Positions 55,197-64,000 of a DNA stretch of 64,000 nt are shown here, piece by piece (position 1 is the stretch's first letter; the number at the start of each line of letters is the position of its first letter). Source of the DNA: Photorhabdus akhurstii (GTDB taxonomy: Bacteria; Pseudomonadota; Gammaproteobacteria; Enterobacterales; Enterobacteriaceae); assembly GCF_018448925.1 (NCBI RefSeq), contig NZ_RCWE01000003.1, positions 310,001 to 374,000 on the forward strand, given 5' to 3'. The position numbers were made by a program, and so were the translations under genes. A model generated the notes under the pieces. The model was given only the letters and a program-made list of their open reading frames with translations. It searched no databases and was not told where the DNA came from.

Positions 55197-56342
55197 ATGG
55201 TTATTCGATCGACGCGCTGGTTGGCGTTAGATTACTTCACATATTTCTTTTCTTACGGGATATTTTTACCTTTCTGGGCAACCTGGCTCCAGGGTGAAGG
55301 TATAGAGTACGATATGATAGGGGTTATATTAGGTGCAGGCTTGATTTCCCGTTTTTTGGGCAGTTTATTAATCGCGCCTACAGTTAAAGATCCCGCAAAA
55401 CTTATTTTTGCGCTGCGTATATCGGCATTGATAACTTTTATTTTCATTATTGGCTTTACATTAGGAAATCATTGGGCATGGCTCCTGTTTGTCATGGTTG
55501 GCTTCAACCTATTTTTTGCGCCGATGATGCCATTGAGTGATGCGCTGGCAGGAACATGGCAAAAACAATTTCCTTTTGATTACGGCAAAATACGGGTTTG
55601 GGGTTCAATTGCCTTTATTATCAGTTCAGCATTAACTGGGGAATTAATTTCTGTCTGGGGACATCATGCCATCCTCATCACGATATTGTTTAGCGTCTTC
55701 TCTACCTTATTGGTGACATTACTTAGGCCCTCTATCATGCCGGTTGGGGAAACTAAATCTGCCAAAGTGGATGTTGTGTCATTTAAACAGTTGTTGTCTG
55801 AAAAATCAGTACGTCGATTCTTGTTATGTGTGGCTTTATTACAGGGCGCCCATGCGGGATATTACAGCTTCAGTGCAATTTACTGGAAAAATGCGGGTTA
55901 TTCTGCCTCGGTAGTCGGTTATCTCTGGTCATTGGGCGTAGTGGCTGAAGTGATTATTTTTACTCTGAGTAATAAATTATTTCGGCGCTGGAGTGCCCGT
56001 AATCTTCTGTTGCTTTCTGGTATATGTGGTGTCATTCGCTGGGGATTAATGGGAACATTCATCGCATTACCGGTGTTGATTATCATTCAAATCTTGCATT
56101 GTGGCACATTCACTGTCTGCCATTTGGCGGCGATGCGTTTTATCAGTGCGAGAAAAGAAGGGGAAATTGTGCGTTTGCAAGCGGCTTATTCCGCGTTGGC
56201 AATGGGAGGCGGTATCGCTGTCATGACGGTAATTGCCGGATTTATGTATGATTATCTGCACGGTGGGATTTTCTGGATGATGGCCTTAATTGCTTTTCCT
56301 GCTATCTTTCTGCGGCCGCAGGTTAAAGCTTATAATTATTAA
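55197..56342 (+). CDS. hcaT: MFS transporter, HcaT-like
   Basis: This 381-residue major facilitator protein has twelve predicted helices. It begins M-V-I-R-S-T-R-W-L-A-L-D-Y-F-T-Y-F-F and contains L-Q-G-A-H-A-G-Y-Y-S-F-S and C-G-T-F-T-V-C-H-L-A-A-M-R, nearly the same as E. coli HcaT (3-phenylpropionate transporter family) as recalled. ATG 55197 has AGGGGG upstream and matches the family start. No hca catabolic genes are nearby, so the true substrate is uncertain. Confidence 0.85.
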   Translation: MVIRSTRWLALDYFTYFFSYGIFLPFWATWLQGEGIEYDMIGVILGAGLISRFLGSLLIAPTVKDPAKLIFALRISALITFIFIIGFTLGNHWAWLLFVMVGFNLFFAPMMPLSDALAGTWQKQFPFDYGKIRVWGSIAFIISSALTGELISVWGHHAILITILFSVFSTLLVTLLRPSIMPVGETKSAKVDVVSFKQLLSEKSVRRFLLCVALLQGAHAGYYSFSAIYWKNAGYSASVVGYLWSLGVVAEVIIFTLSNKLFRRWSARNLLLLSGICGVIRWGLMGTFIALPVLIIIQILHCGTFTVCHLAAMRFISARKEGEIVRLQAAYSALAMGGGIAVMTVIAGFMYDYLHGGIFWMMALIAFPAIFLRPQVKAYNY

Positions 56343-56353
56343 CACTATAAATT

Positions 56354-56384
56354 TAGTGTCTTGCAATATTTTTGCAAGACACTA
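56354..56384. terminator. Terminator after hcaT
   Basis: A perfect 13-bp stem TAGTGTCTTGCAA and its complement closes a 5-base loop (TATTT). It is 12 bases past the hcaT stop and before treR. Confidence 0.7.
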
Positions 56385-56416
56385 ACTGCCTCTTAATAAT
56401 GTTTTTATGAGATATC

Positions 56417-57364
56417 ATGTCGAATAAATTAACAATAAAAGATATCGCTCGTTTGGCTAATGTCGGCAAATCAACAGTTTCGCGGGTATTAAACAATGAA
56501 AATAGTGTAAGTCCACAAGTACGTGAAAGAGTTGAGGCGATTATCCAACAAAATAATTTTGTTCCATCTAAATCAGCAAGAGCGATGAGAGTGAAAAGTG
56601 ACAAAATCATTGCTTTAATTGTGTCGCGTCTGGGATCTTTTTCAGAGAATTTATCGATAAGTACCATGTTACCTCTGTTTTACCAGCGTGGTTACGATCC
56701 GATTATTATGGAAAGTAATTTTGATCTACAGCTTTTACAGGAACATCTACGTCAATTGGCATTGCGTCATGCAGATGGCATTATTTTATTCGGTTTCACT
56801 GGATTGTCAGAAGAGCTCCTCTGCCCTTGGCGTGACAAAATAGTGGTACTTGCCCGCGAATATACGGATTTTTCTTCTGTATGTTATGACGATATTGGTG
56901 CTGTGCGTTTATTGATGAATGAATTCTATCGGCGGGGACACAGAAATATCAGTTTTCTCGGCGTAGATGATTGTGATACCACGACAGGTTTGCTTCGCCA
57001 TCAATCTTATCTAGCTTGTTGTGAACAGAAAGATCTGCGCCCACTTTCCGCCCAATGTGATTTAAGCTATCAGAGTGGATTTCAGCATGTTAATAAGGTA
57101 TTGAGAGAGAAAACAACAGCTTTAATCTGTGCAACCGATAGTTTGGCTTTAGGTGCATATAAATATTTGCAGCAAAATAATCGGGAAGATATACAAATAG
57201 GTAGCATTGGTAATACACCTTTGTTGAACTTTTTATACCCTAACACGCTTTCTATTGATCTGGGTTATAGTGAGGCAGGTAAATATGCGGCTGGTCAATT
57301 AATTGCTCAGATAAACCAGCAATACCCTAAACAACAAGTAATCATTCCGAGTAAGTTGGCTTAA
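56417..57364 (+). CDS. treR: Trehalose operon repressor
   Basis: This LacI-family repressor has 315 residues. The N-terminal HTH reads L-T-I-K-D-I-A-R-L-A-N-V-G-K-S-T-V-S-R-V-L-N-N-E followed by the hinge helix, and a periplasmic-binding-type effector domain follows for trehalose-6-phosphate. It lies directly upstream of treB, and a perfect palindromic operator lies between them. Length matches E. coli TreR. Confidence 0.93.
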   Translation: MSNKLTIKDIARLANVGKSTVSRVLNNENSVSPQVRERVEAIIQQNNFVPSKSARAMRVKSDKIIALIVSRLGSFSENLSISTMLPLFYQRGYDPIIMESNFDLQLLQEHLRQLALRHADGIILFGFTGLSEELLCPWRDKIVVLAREYTDFSSVCYDDIGAVRLLMNEFYRRGHRNISFLGVDDCDTTTGLLRHQSYLACCEQKDLRPLSAQCDLSYQSGFQHVNKVLREKTTALICATDSLALGAYKYLQQNNREDIQIGSIGNTPLLNFLYPNTLSIDLGYSEAGKYAAGQLIAQINQQYPKQQVIIPSKLA

Positions 57365-57408
57365 AAATAAGAAATATTGCCGTTTCAATGTGATCTTCAA
57401 CCCATTTT

Positions 57409-57422
57409 TGGGAACGTTCCCA
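57409..57422 (+). promoter_or_regulatory. TreR operator upstream of treB
   Basis: TGGGAACGTTCCCA is a perfect 14-base palindrome of the LacI-family type, 91 bases before treB. It is the likely TreR site. Confidence 0.8.
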
Positions 57423-57512
57423 TGACAAGCATAACCAAATGATATTAGGATGAAATTAGTTTACTAAGCATGCTAATTAGTAATTGATATTCACTTATGA
57501 TGACTGGCTGTT

Positions 57513-58934
57513 ATGAAAAACAAAATAAATTCTAAAGATATAGAAAAACTAATTACATTAATCGGTGGTTGTGAAAATATAGCCAGTGTAAGTCATTGTA
57601 TTACCCGATTGAGGTTTGTATTAGTTGAACCAGTTAAAGCCAAGCCGGATGAGATAAAAAATTTACCGATGGTTAAGGGCTGTTTTACCAATGCAGGGCA
57701 ATTCCAGGTAGTGATAGGCACTAATGTTGGCGATTATTATAAGGTTTTAAATAGTTATCTTGGTCAATCTGAATTGAACAAAAAAGATAAACAACAGGTT
57801 GAGAAGAAAAATATGAAATGGCAAGAGCGCTTCATTTCTAAGTTTGCGGAGATATTTTTTCCTCTCTTACCAGCATTAATTAGTGGCGGACTCATTCTAG
57901 GTTTCCGTAACATTATTGGTGATATTCCTTTTAGTGAAGGTAAAACTTTAGCTCAAACATATCCTATTTGGAAAACAATATATGATTTTCTGTGGCTGCT
58001 AGGAGAGGCAATATTCTTCTATCTGCCAGTGGGTATTTGTTGGTCGGCGGTTAGGATGATGGGTGGAACACCAATATTAGGCATTATATTGGGAGTAACA
58101 CTGGTCTCGCCGCAATTAATGAATGCTTATCATTTAGGGCAACAAATCCCTGATATATGGAATTTTGGCCTGTTCACGATTGGAAAAGTGGGTTATCAGG
58201 CGCAGGTTATTCCGTCACTTTTGGCGGGCGTTACTTTGGGGTGGATTGAAGTTCAGTTAAAACGGGTGGTTCCTAGTTATCTCTATTTAGTCATTGTTCC
58301 GGTAGTTTCGTTAATATTGGCGACTTTTTTAGCACATAGCCTTATTGGGCCATTTGGTCGGTTAATGGGTGATGGAGTTGCTTGGGTTGTTAAGGCATTG
58401 ATGACGGGAAGTTTTGCGCCTATTGGTGCAGCTTTATTTGGATTCTTTTACGCGCCGTTGGTGATTACAGGTATCCATCAAACCACATTAGCCATAGATA
58501 TGCAGATGGTGCAGAGTATAGGAGGAACACCGATATGGCCTATTATTGCATTATCCAATATTGCTCAGGGCTCCGCAGTTGTTGGTATTATTTTAATCAG
58601 TAAAAAGCGTAATGAACGTGAAGTATCCGTACCTGCGGCTATTTCCGCCTATCTGGGCGTCACTGAGCCGGCAATGTACGGTATTAATATCAAATATCGA
58701 TTCCCTATGCTCTGTGCCATGATTGGTTCTAGTTTAGCCGGGTTGATTTGTGGGTTGGGTGGTGTATTGGCAAACGGTATTGGTGTGGGTGGCTTGCCAG
58801 GTATTCTTTCGATCAAACCGCAATTTTGGCTAATTTACGCATTAGCTATGCTTGTCGCCATTATTGTTCCGTTGATTCTCACTACTGTTGTGTATCGGAA
58901 GAAGAATATGACCGGTATGTTAGCTGTCGAATAA
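57513..58934 (+). CDS. treB: PTS trehalose-specific EIIBC component
   Basis: TreB imports trehalose and phosphorylates it to trehalose-6-phosphate. The 473-residue protein has an N-terminal EIIB domain with S-H-C-I-T-R-L-R-F (phospho-Cys near residue 29) and a C-terminal EIIC domain of about ten helices, with G-I-H-Q-T and T-E-P-A-M-Y-G motifs. There is no EIIA domain, so it depends on Crr from elsewhere. It is followed by treC across an ERIC-like repeat. Confidence 0.94.
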   Translation: MKNKINSKDIEKLITLIGGCENIASVSHCITRLRFVLVEPVKAKPDEIKNLPMVKGCFTNAGQFQVVIGTNVGDYYKVLNSYLGQSELNKKDKQQVEKKNMKWQERFISKFAEIFFPLLPALISGGLILGFRNIIGDIPFSEGKTLAQTYPIWKTIYDFLWLLGEAIFFYLPVGICWSAVRMMGGTPILGIILGVTLVSPQLMNAYHLGQQIPDIWNFGLFTIGKVGYQAQVIPSLLAGVTLGWIEVQLKRVVPSYLYLVIVPVVSLILATFLAHSLIGPFGRLMGDGVAWVVKALMTGSFAPIGAALFGFFYAPLVITGIHQTTLAIDMQMVQSIGGTPIWPIIALSNIAQGSAVVGIILISKKRNEREVSVPAAISAYLGVTEPAMYGINIKYRFPMLCAMIGSSLAGLICGLGGVLANGIGVGGLPGILSIKPQFWLIYALAMLVAIIVPLILTTVVYRKKNMTGMLAVE

Positions 58935-58970
58935 TGCGGTTAAATCTTCACAAATAACAGATATAAAAAT

Positions 58971-59095
58971 ATACCCTATGGATTTCAAGATGGATCGCGA
59001 CGGCAAGGGAGCGAATCCCCGGGAGCATAGATAACTATGTGACCGGGGTGAGTGAGTGCAGCCAACAAAGAGGCAACTTGAAAGATGACGGGTAT
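58971..59095. repeat. ERIC-like repeat between treB and treC
   Basis: These 125 bases have inverted ends (ATACCC...GGGTAT with CAAG/CTTG arms). The centre GAATCCCCGGGAGCAT...TGACCGGGGTGAG matches the core of enterobacterial repetitive intergenic consensus sequences. It lies inside what would be a false 5' extension of treC. Confidence 0.85.
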
Positions 59096-59143
59096 AACCA
59101 TGTGGTTATTCAATTCAGGAAATATATTGATAAGGTGTTTTTG

Positions 59144-60805
59144 ATGGACAAAATCATTCCGTGGTGGTTACAAGGTGTCATCTATCAGATATATCCTAAG
59201 AGTTTCCAGGATACTACGGGTAGCGGAACGGGCGATCTTAACGGCATTACTTATCGGCTTGATTATTTGAAGAAACTGGGCGTAGACGCTATTTGGGTGA
59301 CGCCTTTTTACCGCTCGCCACAGGTAGATAACGGTTATGATGTCGCTGATTATTGTGCGATTGATCCGGCTTACGGCTCAATGGATGATTTTAAGCGTTT
59401 GGTTGATGAGGCGCATCAACGTGATATCCGTGTCATCGTAGATATTGTTTTCAACCATACATCGACTCAACACCCTTGGTTTAAACAAGCACAGGATATT
59501 GATAGCCCTTATCGGCAATATTACATTTGGCGGGATGGGGAACCTGGGACGCCGCCCAATAATTGGGCGTCAAAATTTGGCGGCAATGCTTGGGCGTGGC
59601 ATGAAGCAAGCCAACAGTATTATTTGCACTTGTTTGCTGTTGAGCAGGCCGATCTAAACTGGGAGCATGAACCTGTACGGGCTGAACTGAAAAAGATTTG
59701 CGAATTCTGGGCTGGCCTTGGTGTTGATGGCTTCCGTCTGGATGTCATTAATTTGGTTTCTAAGCAGCAAGACTTCCCTGAATCAACTCAGGGAGATGGG
59801 CGTCAGTTCTACACTGATGGCCCGCGTATTCATGAATTTCTGCAAGAAATGAACAGAGAAGTATTCCAGCCAGCCGGAGTGATGACGGTTGGGGAGATGT
59901 CTTCTACCTCACTGGAACATTGCCAACGCTACTCTTCATTGGATGGTGAAGAATTGTCGATGGTTTTTGCTTTCCATCACTTAAAAGTCGATTACCCTAA
60001 TGGTGAAAAATGGGTTGCGGCACCGCCTGATTTTATTGAATTGAAGAAAATTTTTGCCAAGTGGCAGCAAGGCATGCACGAACGGGCATGGAATGCGCTT
60101 TTCTGGTGTAATCACGATCAGCCGCGTATTGTTTCACGCTTTGGCGGTGAAGGTGTTTGGCGGGTGCCGTCCGCCAAAATGTTGGCAATGGTACTGCATG
60201 GCATGCAGGGAACCCCTTATATCTATCAAGGGGAAGAACTGGGAATGACTAACCCTCATTTTTCGCATATTGAAGAGTACCGGGATATAGAAAGTTTAAA
60301 TATTTATCAAGAGAAGATTGAGCAGGGCAGTGATAAACAGCAAATCTTATCGGTCTTAGCGAAGAAATCTCGTGATAATGGGCGAACGCCGATGCAATGG
60401 GATGCGACTGCCAATGCCGGGTTTACTCAAGGGGAGCCGTGGATAGCGTTGAATAGTGATTACCAGGCTGTGAACGCTGAAAATGCTATCCAGGATGAGG
60501 ATTCAGTTTTCCATTGTTATGCCCGCTTGATAAAACTGCGTAAAACGTATCCGGTATTGACTTATGGCAGCTATGAAGATTTGTTGCCGTCTCACCCTTG
60601 GCTATGGTGTTATGTTCGCCGTTGGGAAAACCAAACGTTGTTGGTTATTGCTAACCTCAGCGCAGAAGTGCAAGGGTGGTCGCTGGATGCTTCTTTATCC
60701 CACTGTTCATGGGTGAAATTGATGGGGAACTATCCTGAAAACCAGTTACCTGTAGAAAATATGCAGCTACAGCCTTATGAAGCTGTTTATTGGTTGGCGG
60801 AGTAA
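59144..60805 (+). CDS. treC: Trehalose-6-phosphate hydrolase
   Basis: TreC splits trehalose-6-phosphate into glucose and glucose-6-phosphate. This GH13 enzyme has D-I-V-F-N-H-T, G-F-R-L-D-V-I-N-L-V (nucleophile Asp), a catalytic Glu in T-V-G-E-M-S-S and W-C-N-H-D-Q-P-R. The start at 59144 with AAGGTG upstream gives 553 residues, the family length. The longer frame from 59039 runs through the ERIC-like repeat and is rejected. Confidence 0.95.
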   Translation: MDKIIPWWLQGVIYQIYPKSFQDTTGSGTGDLNGITYRLDYLKKLGVDAIWVTPFYRSPQVDNGYDVADYCAIDPAYGSMDDFKRLVDEAHQRDIRVIVDIVFNHTSTQHPWFKQAQDIDSPYRQYYIWRDGEPGTPPNNWASKFGGNAWAWHEASQQYYLHLFAVEQADLNWEHEPVRAELKKICEFWAGLGVDGFRLDVINLVSKQQDFPESTQGDGRQFYTDGPRIHEFLQEMNREVFQPAGVMTVGEMSSTSLEHCQRYSSLDGEELSMVFAFHHLKVDYPNGEKWVAAPPDFIELKKIFAKWQQGMHERAWNALFWCNHDQPRIVSRFGGEGVWRVPSAKMLAMVLHGMQGTPYIYQGEELGMTNPHFSHIEEYRDIESLNIYQEKIEQGSDKQQILSVLAKKSRDNGRTPMQWDATANAGFTQGEPWIALNSDYQAVNAENAIQDEDSVFHCYARLIKLRKTYPVLTYGSYEDLLPSHPWLWCYVRRWENQTLLVIANLSAEVQGWSLDASLSHCSWVKLMGNYPENQLPVENMQLQPYEAVYWLAE

Positions 60806-60840
60806 CAACGGTCTTTATTGCTAGTTAAATCAATCGCAGA

Positions 60841-60865
60841 GTAGACCGCATTTTTTGCGGTCTAC
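60841..60865. terminator. Bidirectional terminator treC/suhB
   Basis: GTAGACCGCA and TGCGGTCTAC form a 10-bp stem around T5 between the converging genes treC and suhB. Confidence 0.7.
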
Positions 60866-60906
60866 CTAAAATACCGTCTTGCAATTCTATTTAGAATTCA
60901 CTTGAA

Positions 60907-61710
60907 TTAACGTTTCAATGCTTCTGATAATTCATCACGCATTTCGGCCAGAATGTCTTTAACAACGCGTGGATTACCTGCGACAAGGTTGCCGGAATGA
61001 ATGTAATTATGACCGCCAACGAAATCAGTTACGATACCGCCAGATTCACGAACTAACAGCTCGCCGCCCATAAAATCCCACGGTTTTAGGCCAATTTCAA
61101 AGTAACCATCCACCCGACCAGCCGCAACATAAGCCAGGTCCAGAGCAGCGGAGCCTGTACGACGGAAATCAGCACAACGAACAAATAATTTACCCAAAGT
61201 ATTAATAAAAACAGTGGAATGATACTTTGCTTTGAATGGGAAACCTGTTGCCAGAATAGTGCCATCCAGATCGCGAGCATTGGTGCCACGCAAACGGTAG
61301 CCATTCAACTGTGCCCCTTGACCGCGGGTTGAGGTGAAAAGCTCATTACGCATTGGGTCATAAACAACCGCAACTTCAGTACGGCCTTTAATGCGTACCG
61401 CAATAGAAACAGCAAAGTGAGGGAGGCGTTTGATAAAGTTGGTCGTGCCATCCAGTGGATCGATTACCCATTGAATATCAGCCTCTTCGCCTAGCAGCTC
61501 GCCACTCTCTTCGGTAATAATCGAGTGTTTGGGATAAGATTTGCGAATAACGTCGATAATGAGCGCTTCTGCGGCTTTGTCAACATTGGTAACAAAGTCG
61601 TTACTGCCTTTTTGGCTCGCTTCAACCGCATCGGGAGTTTCATAATTTTTGGCAATTAGGTTGCCGGCTTTACGCGCAGCGCGTATGGCGATGGTCAGCA
61701 TCGGATGCAT
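60907..61710 (-). CDS. suhB: Inositol-1-monophosphatase, Nus factor SuhB
   Basis: SuhB is a Mg-dependent inositol phosphatase and also a component of the rRNA antitermination complex. The 267-residue protein has the metal-binding motifs T-E-E-S-G, W-V-I-D-P-L-D-G-T-T-N-F and K-P-W-D-F-M-G-G-E. It is divergent from trmJ, the standard arrangement in enterobacteria. Confidence 0.95.
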   Translation of the reverse strand: MHPMLTIAIRAARKAGNLIAKNYETPDAVEASQKGSNDFVTNVDKAAEALIIDVIRKSYPKHSIITEESGELLGEEADIQWVIDPLDGTTNFIKRLPHFAVSIAVRIKGRTEVAVVYDPMRNELFTSTRGQGAQLNGYRLRGTNARDLDGTILATGFPFKAKYHSTVFINTLGKLFVRCADFRRTGSAALDLAYVAAGRVDGYFEIGLKPWDFMGGELLVRESGGIVTDFVGGHNYIHSGNLVAGNPRVVKDILAEMRDELSEALKR

Positions 61711-61842
61711 GGGATATCTTCCACCAGGATGTTAAAGAACGGGTAATTAATCGGCGCATAGTATAGCAGTAATTCGGAAAAATACTAATGTTGTGTTAAG
61801 ATATTTGGTTCTTATAACCATCCAGACTATTCAGAAGTTGCC

Positions 61843-62568
61843 ATGTTAGAAAATATCCGCATTATCCTGGTTGAAACTTCCCACACCGGGAATATGGGGT
61901 CAACCGCCCGGGCAATGAAAACAATGGGATTAACTAATCTTTATTTGGTTAATCCACTGGTTCAGCCAGATTCTCACGCGATTGCACTTTCTGCTGGCGC
62001 CAGCGATGTTATTGGTAATGCGACAATGGTCGATAGTTTGGATAAAGCGCTGGTGGGTTGTGGATTGGTGATTGGCACCAGCGCCCGTTCAAGAACGTTA
62101 TCATGGCCGATGGTCGAACCTCGTGAATGTGGTGAACGTAGTGTTCAAGAGGCTGAACATGCGTCGGTTGCCATTGTTTTTGGCCGTGAGCGGGTAGGGT
62201 TGACCAATGAAGAATTGCAGAAGTGCCATTATCATCTGAATATCCCAACTAATCCTGATTACGGTTCGTTAAATCTGGCGATGGCGGTTCAACTTGTCAG
62301 TTATGAAATCCGTATGGCTTATTTAGCGCGTCAGGATAAAAATGAGCAGAAAACCGATGAAGTGGAATATCCATTAGCTGATGATATGGAACGCTTTTAT
62401 CATCATCTTGAATGTGTGTTAAATGATTCTGGTTTTATCAGAAAAGCGCACCCCGGCCAGATAATGAATAGATTAAGGCGGCTTTTTACCCGTGCCCGGC
62501 CTGAGATGCAGGAACTGAATATTCTGCGTGGCATCTTGTCCTCTGTTGAAAAATGGGCGAAGAAATAG
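61843..62568 (+). CDS. trmJ: tRNA 2'-O-methyltransferase TrmJ
   Basis: TrmJ methylates the ribose of nucleotide 32 in several tRNAs. The 241-residue SPOUT protein has N-M-G-S-T-A-R-A-M near 18, [12 protein letters not shown] near 109 and [16 protein letters not shown] in the knot that binds SAM, then a C-terminal dimer extension. It lies upstream of iscR as in E. coli. Confidence 0.95.
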   Translation: MLENIRIILVETSHTGNMGSTARAMKTMGLTNLYLVNPLVQPDSHAIALSAGASDVIGNATMVDSLDKALVGCGLVIGTSARSRTLSWPMVEPRECGERSVQEAEHASVAIVFGRERVGLTNEELQKCHYHLNIPTNPDYGSLNLAMAVQLVSYEIRMAYLARQDKNEQKTDEVEYPLADDMERFYHHLECVLNDSGFIRKAHPGQIMNRLRRLFTRARPEMQELNILRGILSSVEKWAKK

Positions 62569-62589
62569 TTGAGTAAATTACTAGGTTAA
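62565..62589 (+). promoter_or_regulatory. IscR-like site, upstream copy
   Basis: ATAGTTGAGT-AAAT-TACTAGG resembles the type 1 IscR site ATAGTTGAC-N-TACTCGG and overlaps the trmJ stop. Confidence 0.55.
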
Positions 62590-62614
62590 ATAGTTGACTA
62601 AAATACTCAGGAAT
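62590..62614 (+). promoter_or_regulatory. IscR-like site, downstream copy
   Basis: ATAGTTGACT-AAAA-TACTCAGG is a good match to the type 1 IscR motif bound by Fe-S-loaded IscR. The two sites lie 25 bases apart in the iscR promoter, giving the expected autorepression. Confidence 0.75.
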
Positions 62615-62655
62615 GACACAATTTCGCTCATATTTCACCACGGGGTAATTCATTT

Positions 62656-63150
62656 ATGAGATTGACATCTAAAGGGCGTTATGCAGTAACTGCCATGCTT
62701 GATGTGGCGTTGCACTCACAAGAAGGCCCGGTACCACTGGCCGACATTTCTGAACGTCAGGGTATTTCCCTCTCCTATCTTGAACAGTTATTTTCTCGCT
62801 TGCGCAAAAATGGTCTGGTTTCAAGTGTCCGTGGTCCGGGTGGTGGTTACTTATTGGGCAAAGATGCCAGTGAAATTGTTGTTGCCGAAGTGATTTTCGC
62901 AGTTGATGAATCGGTAGATGCTACCCGTTGTCAGGGTAGAGAAGGGTGTCAGGGGGGTGATCGCTGCCTGACTCATGCTTTATGGCGCGATTTAAGTGAT
63001 CGTATTACCGGTTTCCTGAGCAGTATCAGTCTAGAAGAATTAGTCAATAACCAAGAAGTATTGGACGTTGCTGGTCGCCAGGATAACGATAAACGCCGTG
63101 CGCCTAACGGTAGAGCACAAGAAACAATTAATGTCAATCTGCGCCCATAA
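62656..63150 (+). CDS. iscR: Iron-sulphur cluster regulator IscR
   Basis: IscR is an Rrf2-family repressor that senses Fe-S supply. The 164-residue protein has the winged HTH (residues 1-60) and cluster ligands Cys92, Cys98 and Cys104 with His107, all visible in [17 protein letters not shown]. It is the first gene of the isc operon. Confidence 0.97.
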   Translation: MRLTSKGRYAVTAMLDVALHSQEGPVPLADISERQGISLSYLEQLFSRLRKNGLVSSVRGPGGGYLLGKDASEIVVAEVIFAVDESVDATRCQGREGCQGGDRCLTHALWRDLSDRITGFLSSISLEELVNNQEVLDVAGRQDNDKRRAPNGRAQETINVNLRP

Positions 63151-63199
63151 GCAGAGCTTGTGATGAATTGAAGTATTAGAAGTAGGGAGCATGTGAGCA

Positions 63200-64000
63200 A
63201 TGAAATTACCAATTTATTTAGATTACTCAGCAACGACGCCGGTTGATCCGCGTGTTGCTGAAAAAATGATGAGCTATCTGACCAGGGACGGGATATTTGG
63301 TAACCCCGCTTCTCGTTCACACCGTTTTGGCTGGCAGGCTGAAGAAGCGGTTGATATTGCCCGTAATCAGATTGCTGATTTGGTGGGTGCGGACCCGCGA
63401 GAAATTGTTTTTACTTCTGGCGCAACGGAGTCTGACAATCTTGCCATCAAAGGCGCGGCTAATTTTTACCAGAAAAAGGGCAAGCACATCGTCACCAGCA
63501 AAACCGAACATAAAGCGGTTCTGGATACTTGCCGTCAATTGGAACGTGAAGGGTTTGAAGTCACTTATTTGGCGCCTCAGAGCAACGGGTTGATTGATTT
63601 AAACGATCTGGAAGCCGCGGTGCGTGATGACACCATTCTGATTTCTATCATGCATGTTAACAATGAAATTGGCGTGGTGCAGGATATTGCCGCCATCGGT
63701 GAAATGTGTCGCAGCCGCGGTATCATTTTCCATGTTGATGCCACTCAGAGCGTAGGCAAACTGCCAATTGACTTAACCAAACTGAAAGTCGATCTGATGT
63801 CTTTCTCCGCCCATAAAATTTACGGGCCGATGGGAATTGGCGCACTGTACGTTCGCCGTAAACCACGTATTCGTATTGAAGCACAGCAACATGGCGGCGG
63901 CCATGAACGTGGTATGCGCTCTGGTACTTTGCCTGTTCATCAGATTGTGGGTATGGGTGAAGCTTATCGTATTGCCAGGCAGGAAATGGAGAGTGAATCC
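63200..64000 (+). CDS. iscS: Cysteine desulfurase IscS (5' part)
   Basis: IscS takes sulphur from cysteine for Fe-S clusters and tRNA thiolation. The first 267 residues are present, beginning [15 protein letters not shown], with T-S-G-A-T-E-S-D-N near 75 and the PLP Lys in [11 protein letters not shown] full enzyme has about 404 residues; the window ends inside the gene. It begins 49 bases after the iscR stop. Confidence 0.97.
   Translation, partial: MKLPIYLDYSATTPVDPRVAEKMMSYLTRDGIFGNPASRSHRFGWQAEEAVDIARNQIADLVGADPREIVFTSGATESDNLAIKGAANFYQKKGKHIVTSKTEHKAVLDTCRQLEREGFEVTYLAPQSNGLIDLNDLEAAVRDDTILISIMHVNNEIGVVQDIAAIGEMCRSRGIIFHVDATQSVGKLPIDLTKLKVDLMSFSAHKIYGPMGIGALYVRRKPRIRIEAQQHGGGHERGMRSGTLPVHQIVGMGEAYRIARQEMESES

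Noticed and set aside
59039-59143. 5' extension of treC
   Set aside because: It runs through the ERIC-like repeat and is not part of the GH13 family; the start at 59144 has a ribosome site and gives the usual length.

Overview
The window looks like a chromosome segment of an insect-associated enterobacterium close to Photorhabdus or Xenorhabdus (inference). The backbone keeps the enterobacterial order tadA, mltF, purL, glmY, glrK-qseG-glrR, glnB, hmp, glyA, (tre genes), suhB, trmJ, iscR, iscS. It also carries an ERIC-type repeat, decayed phage tail-fibre genes, type VI secretion debris and insertion sequences. The backbone is AT-rich by eye; the large island is visibly richer in GC.

Layout. 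0-2.6 kb: tail-fibre genes of a prophage remnant, and an unrecognised 55-residue ORF with its own ribosome binding site and hairpin. 2.8-11.4 kb: tadA, an adiA-type arginine decarboxylase, mltF, and purL behind a PurR box. 11.3-14.6 kb: an islet of flavin-oxidase and SDR genes bracketed by two copies of the purL 3' end. 14.8-15.5 kb: an mqsRA toxin-antitoxin pair. 15.8-20.0 kb: the GlmY sRNA with a sigma-54 promoter and three GlrR sites, then glrK-qseG-glrR. 20.1-22.1 kb: nadE and glnB. 22.2-23.0 kb: a tandem pair of 96-residue proteins of unknown function.

23.2-52.2 kb is a composite island between glnB and hmp, genes that are close neighbours in E. coli. A 122-bp copy of the hmp 3' end lies at its left edge, matching the real hmp end at its right edge. 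Inside lie vgrG, Imm52-like and PAAR fragments. Between the 5' piece of a PAAR gene (24.4 kb) and the 3' piece of a PAAR gene (50.9 kb) sits the main cargo: an IS630 transposase gene with an in-frame stop, a complete safracin-type tetrahydroisoquinoline gene cluster (25.9-44.9 kb), an ISAs1 element, further vgrG, ISAs1 and peptidase remnants, and a three-gene ABC-2 exporter.

The safracin-like cluster is the main discovery. A long minus-strand unit encodes three NRPSs (C-A-T, C-A-T, C-A-T-reductase), a SacD/SfmD-type haem tyrosine-derivative hydroxylase, an MbtH protein, two methyltransferases, a RibD/DHFR-fold reductase and an M28 membrane peptidase. A divergent pair encodes a methyltransferase and an FAD monooxygenase. 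Gene order, the divergent IJ pair and protein lengths match, from memory, the sacABCDEFGH/sacIJ arrangement of Pseudomonas fluorescens. Adenylation codes read by eye suggest Ala, Gly and a modified tyrosine. The M28 peptidase suggests removal of an acyl leader after assembly.

52.2-64 kb returns to backbone: hmp (NsrR box), glyA (PurR box), hcaT-like MFS gene, treR/treB/treC with an operator and an ERIC-like element, suhB, trmJ, and iscR/iscS behind two IscR-like sites. iscS is cut by the window end.
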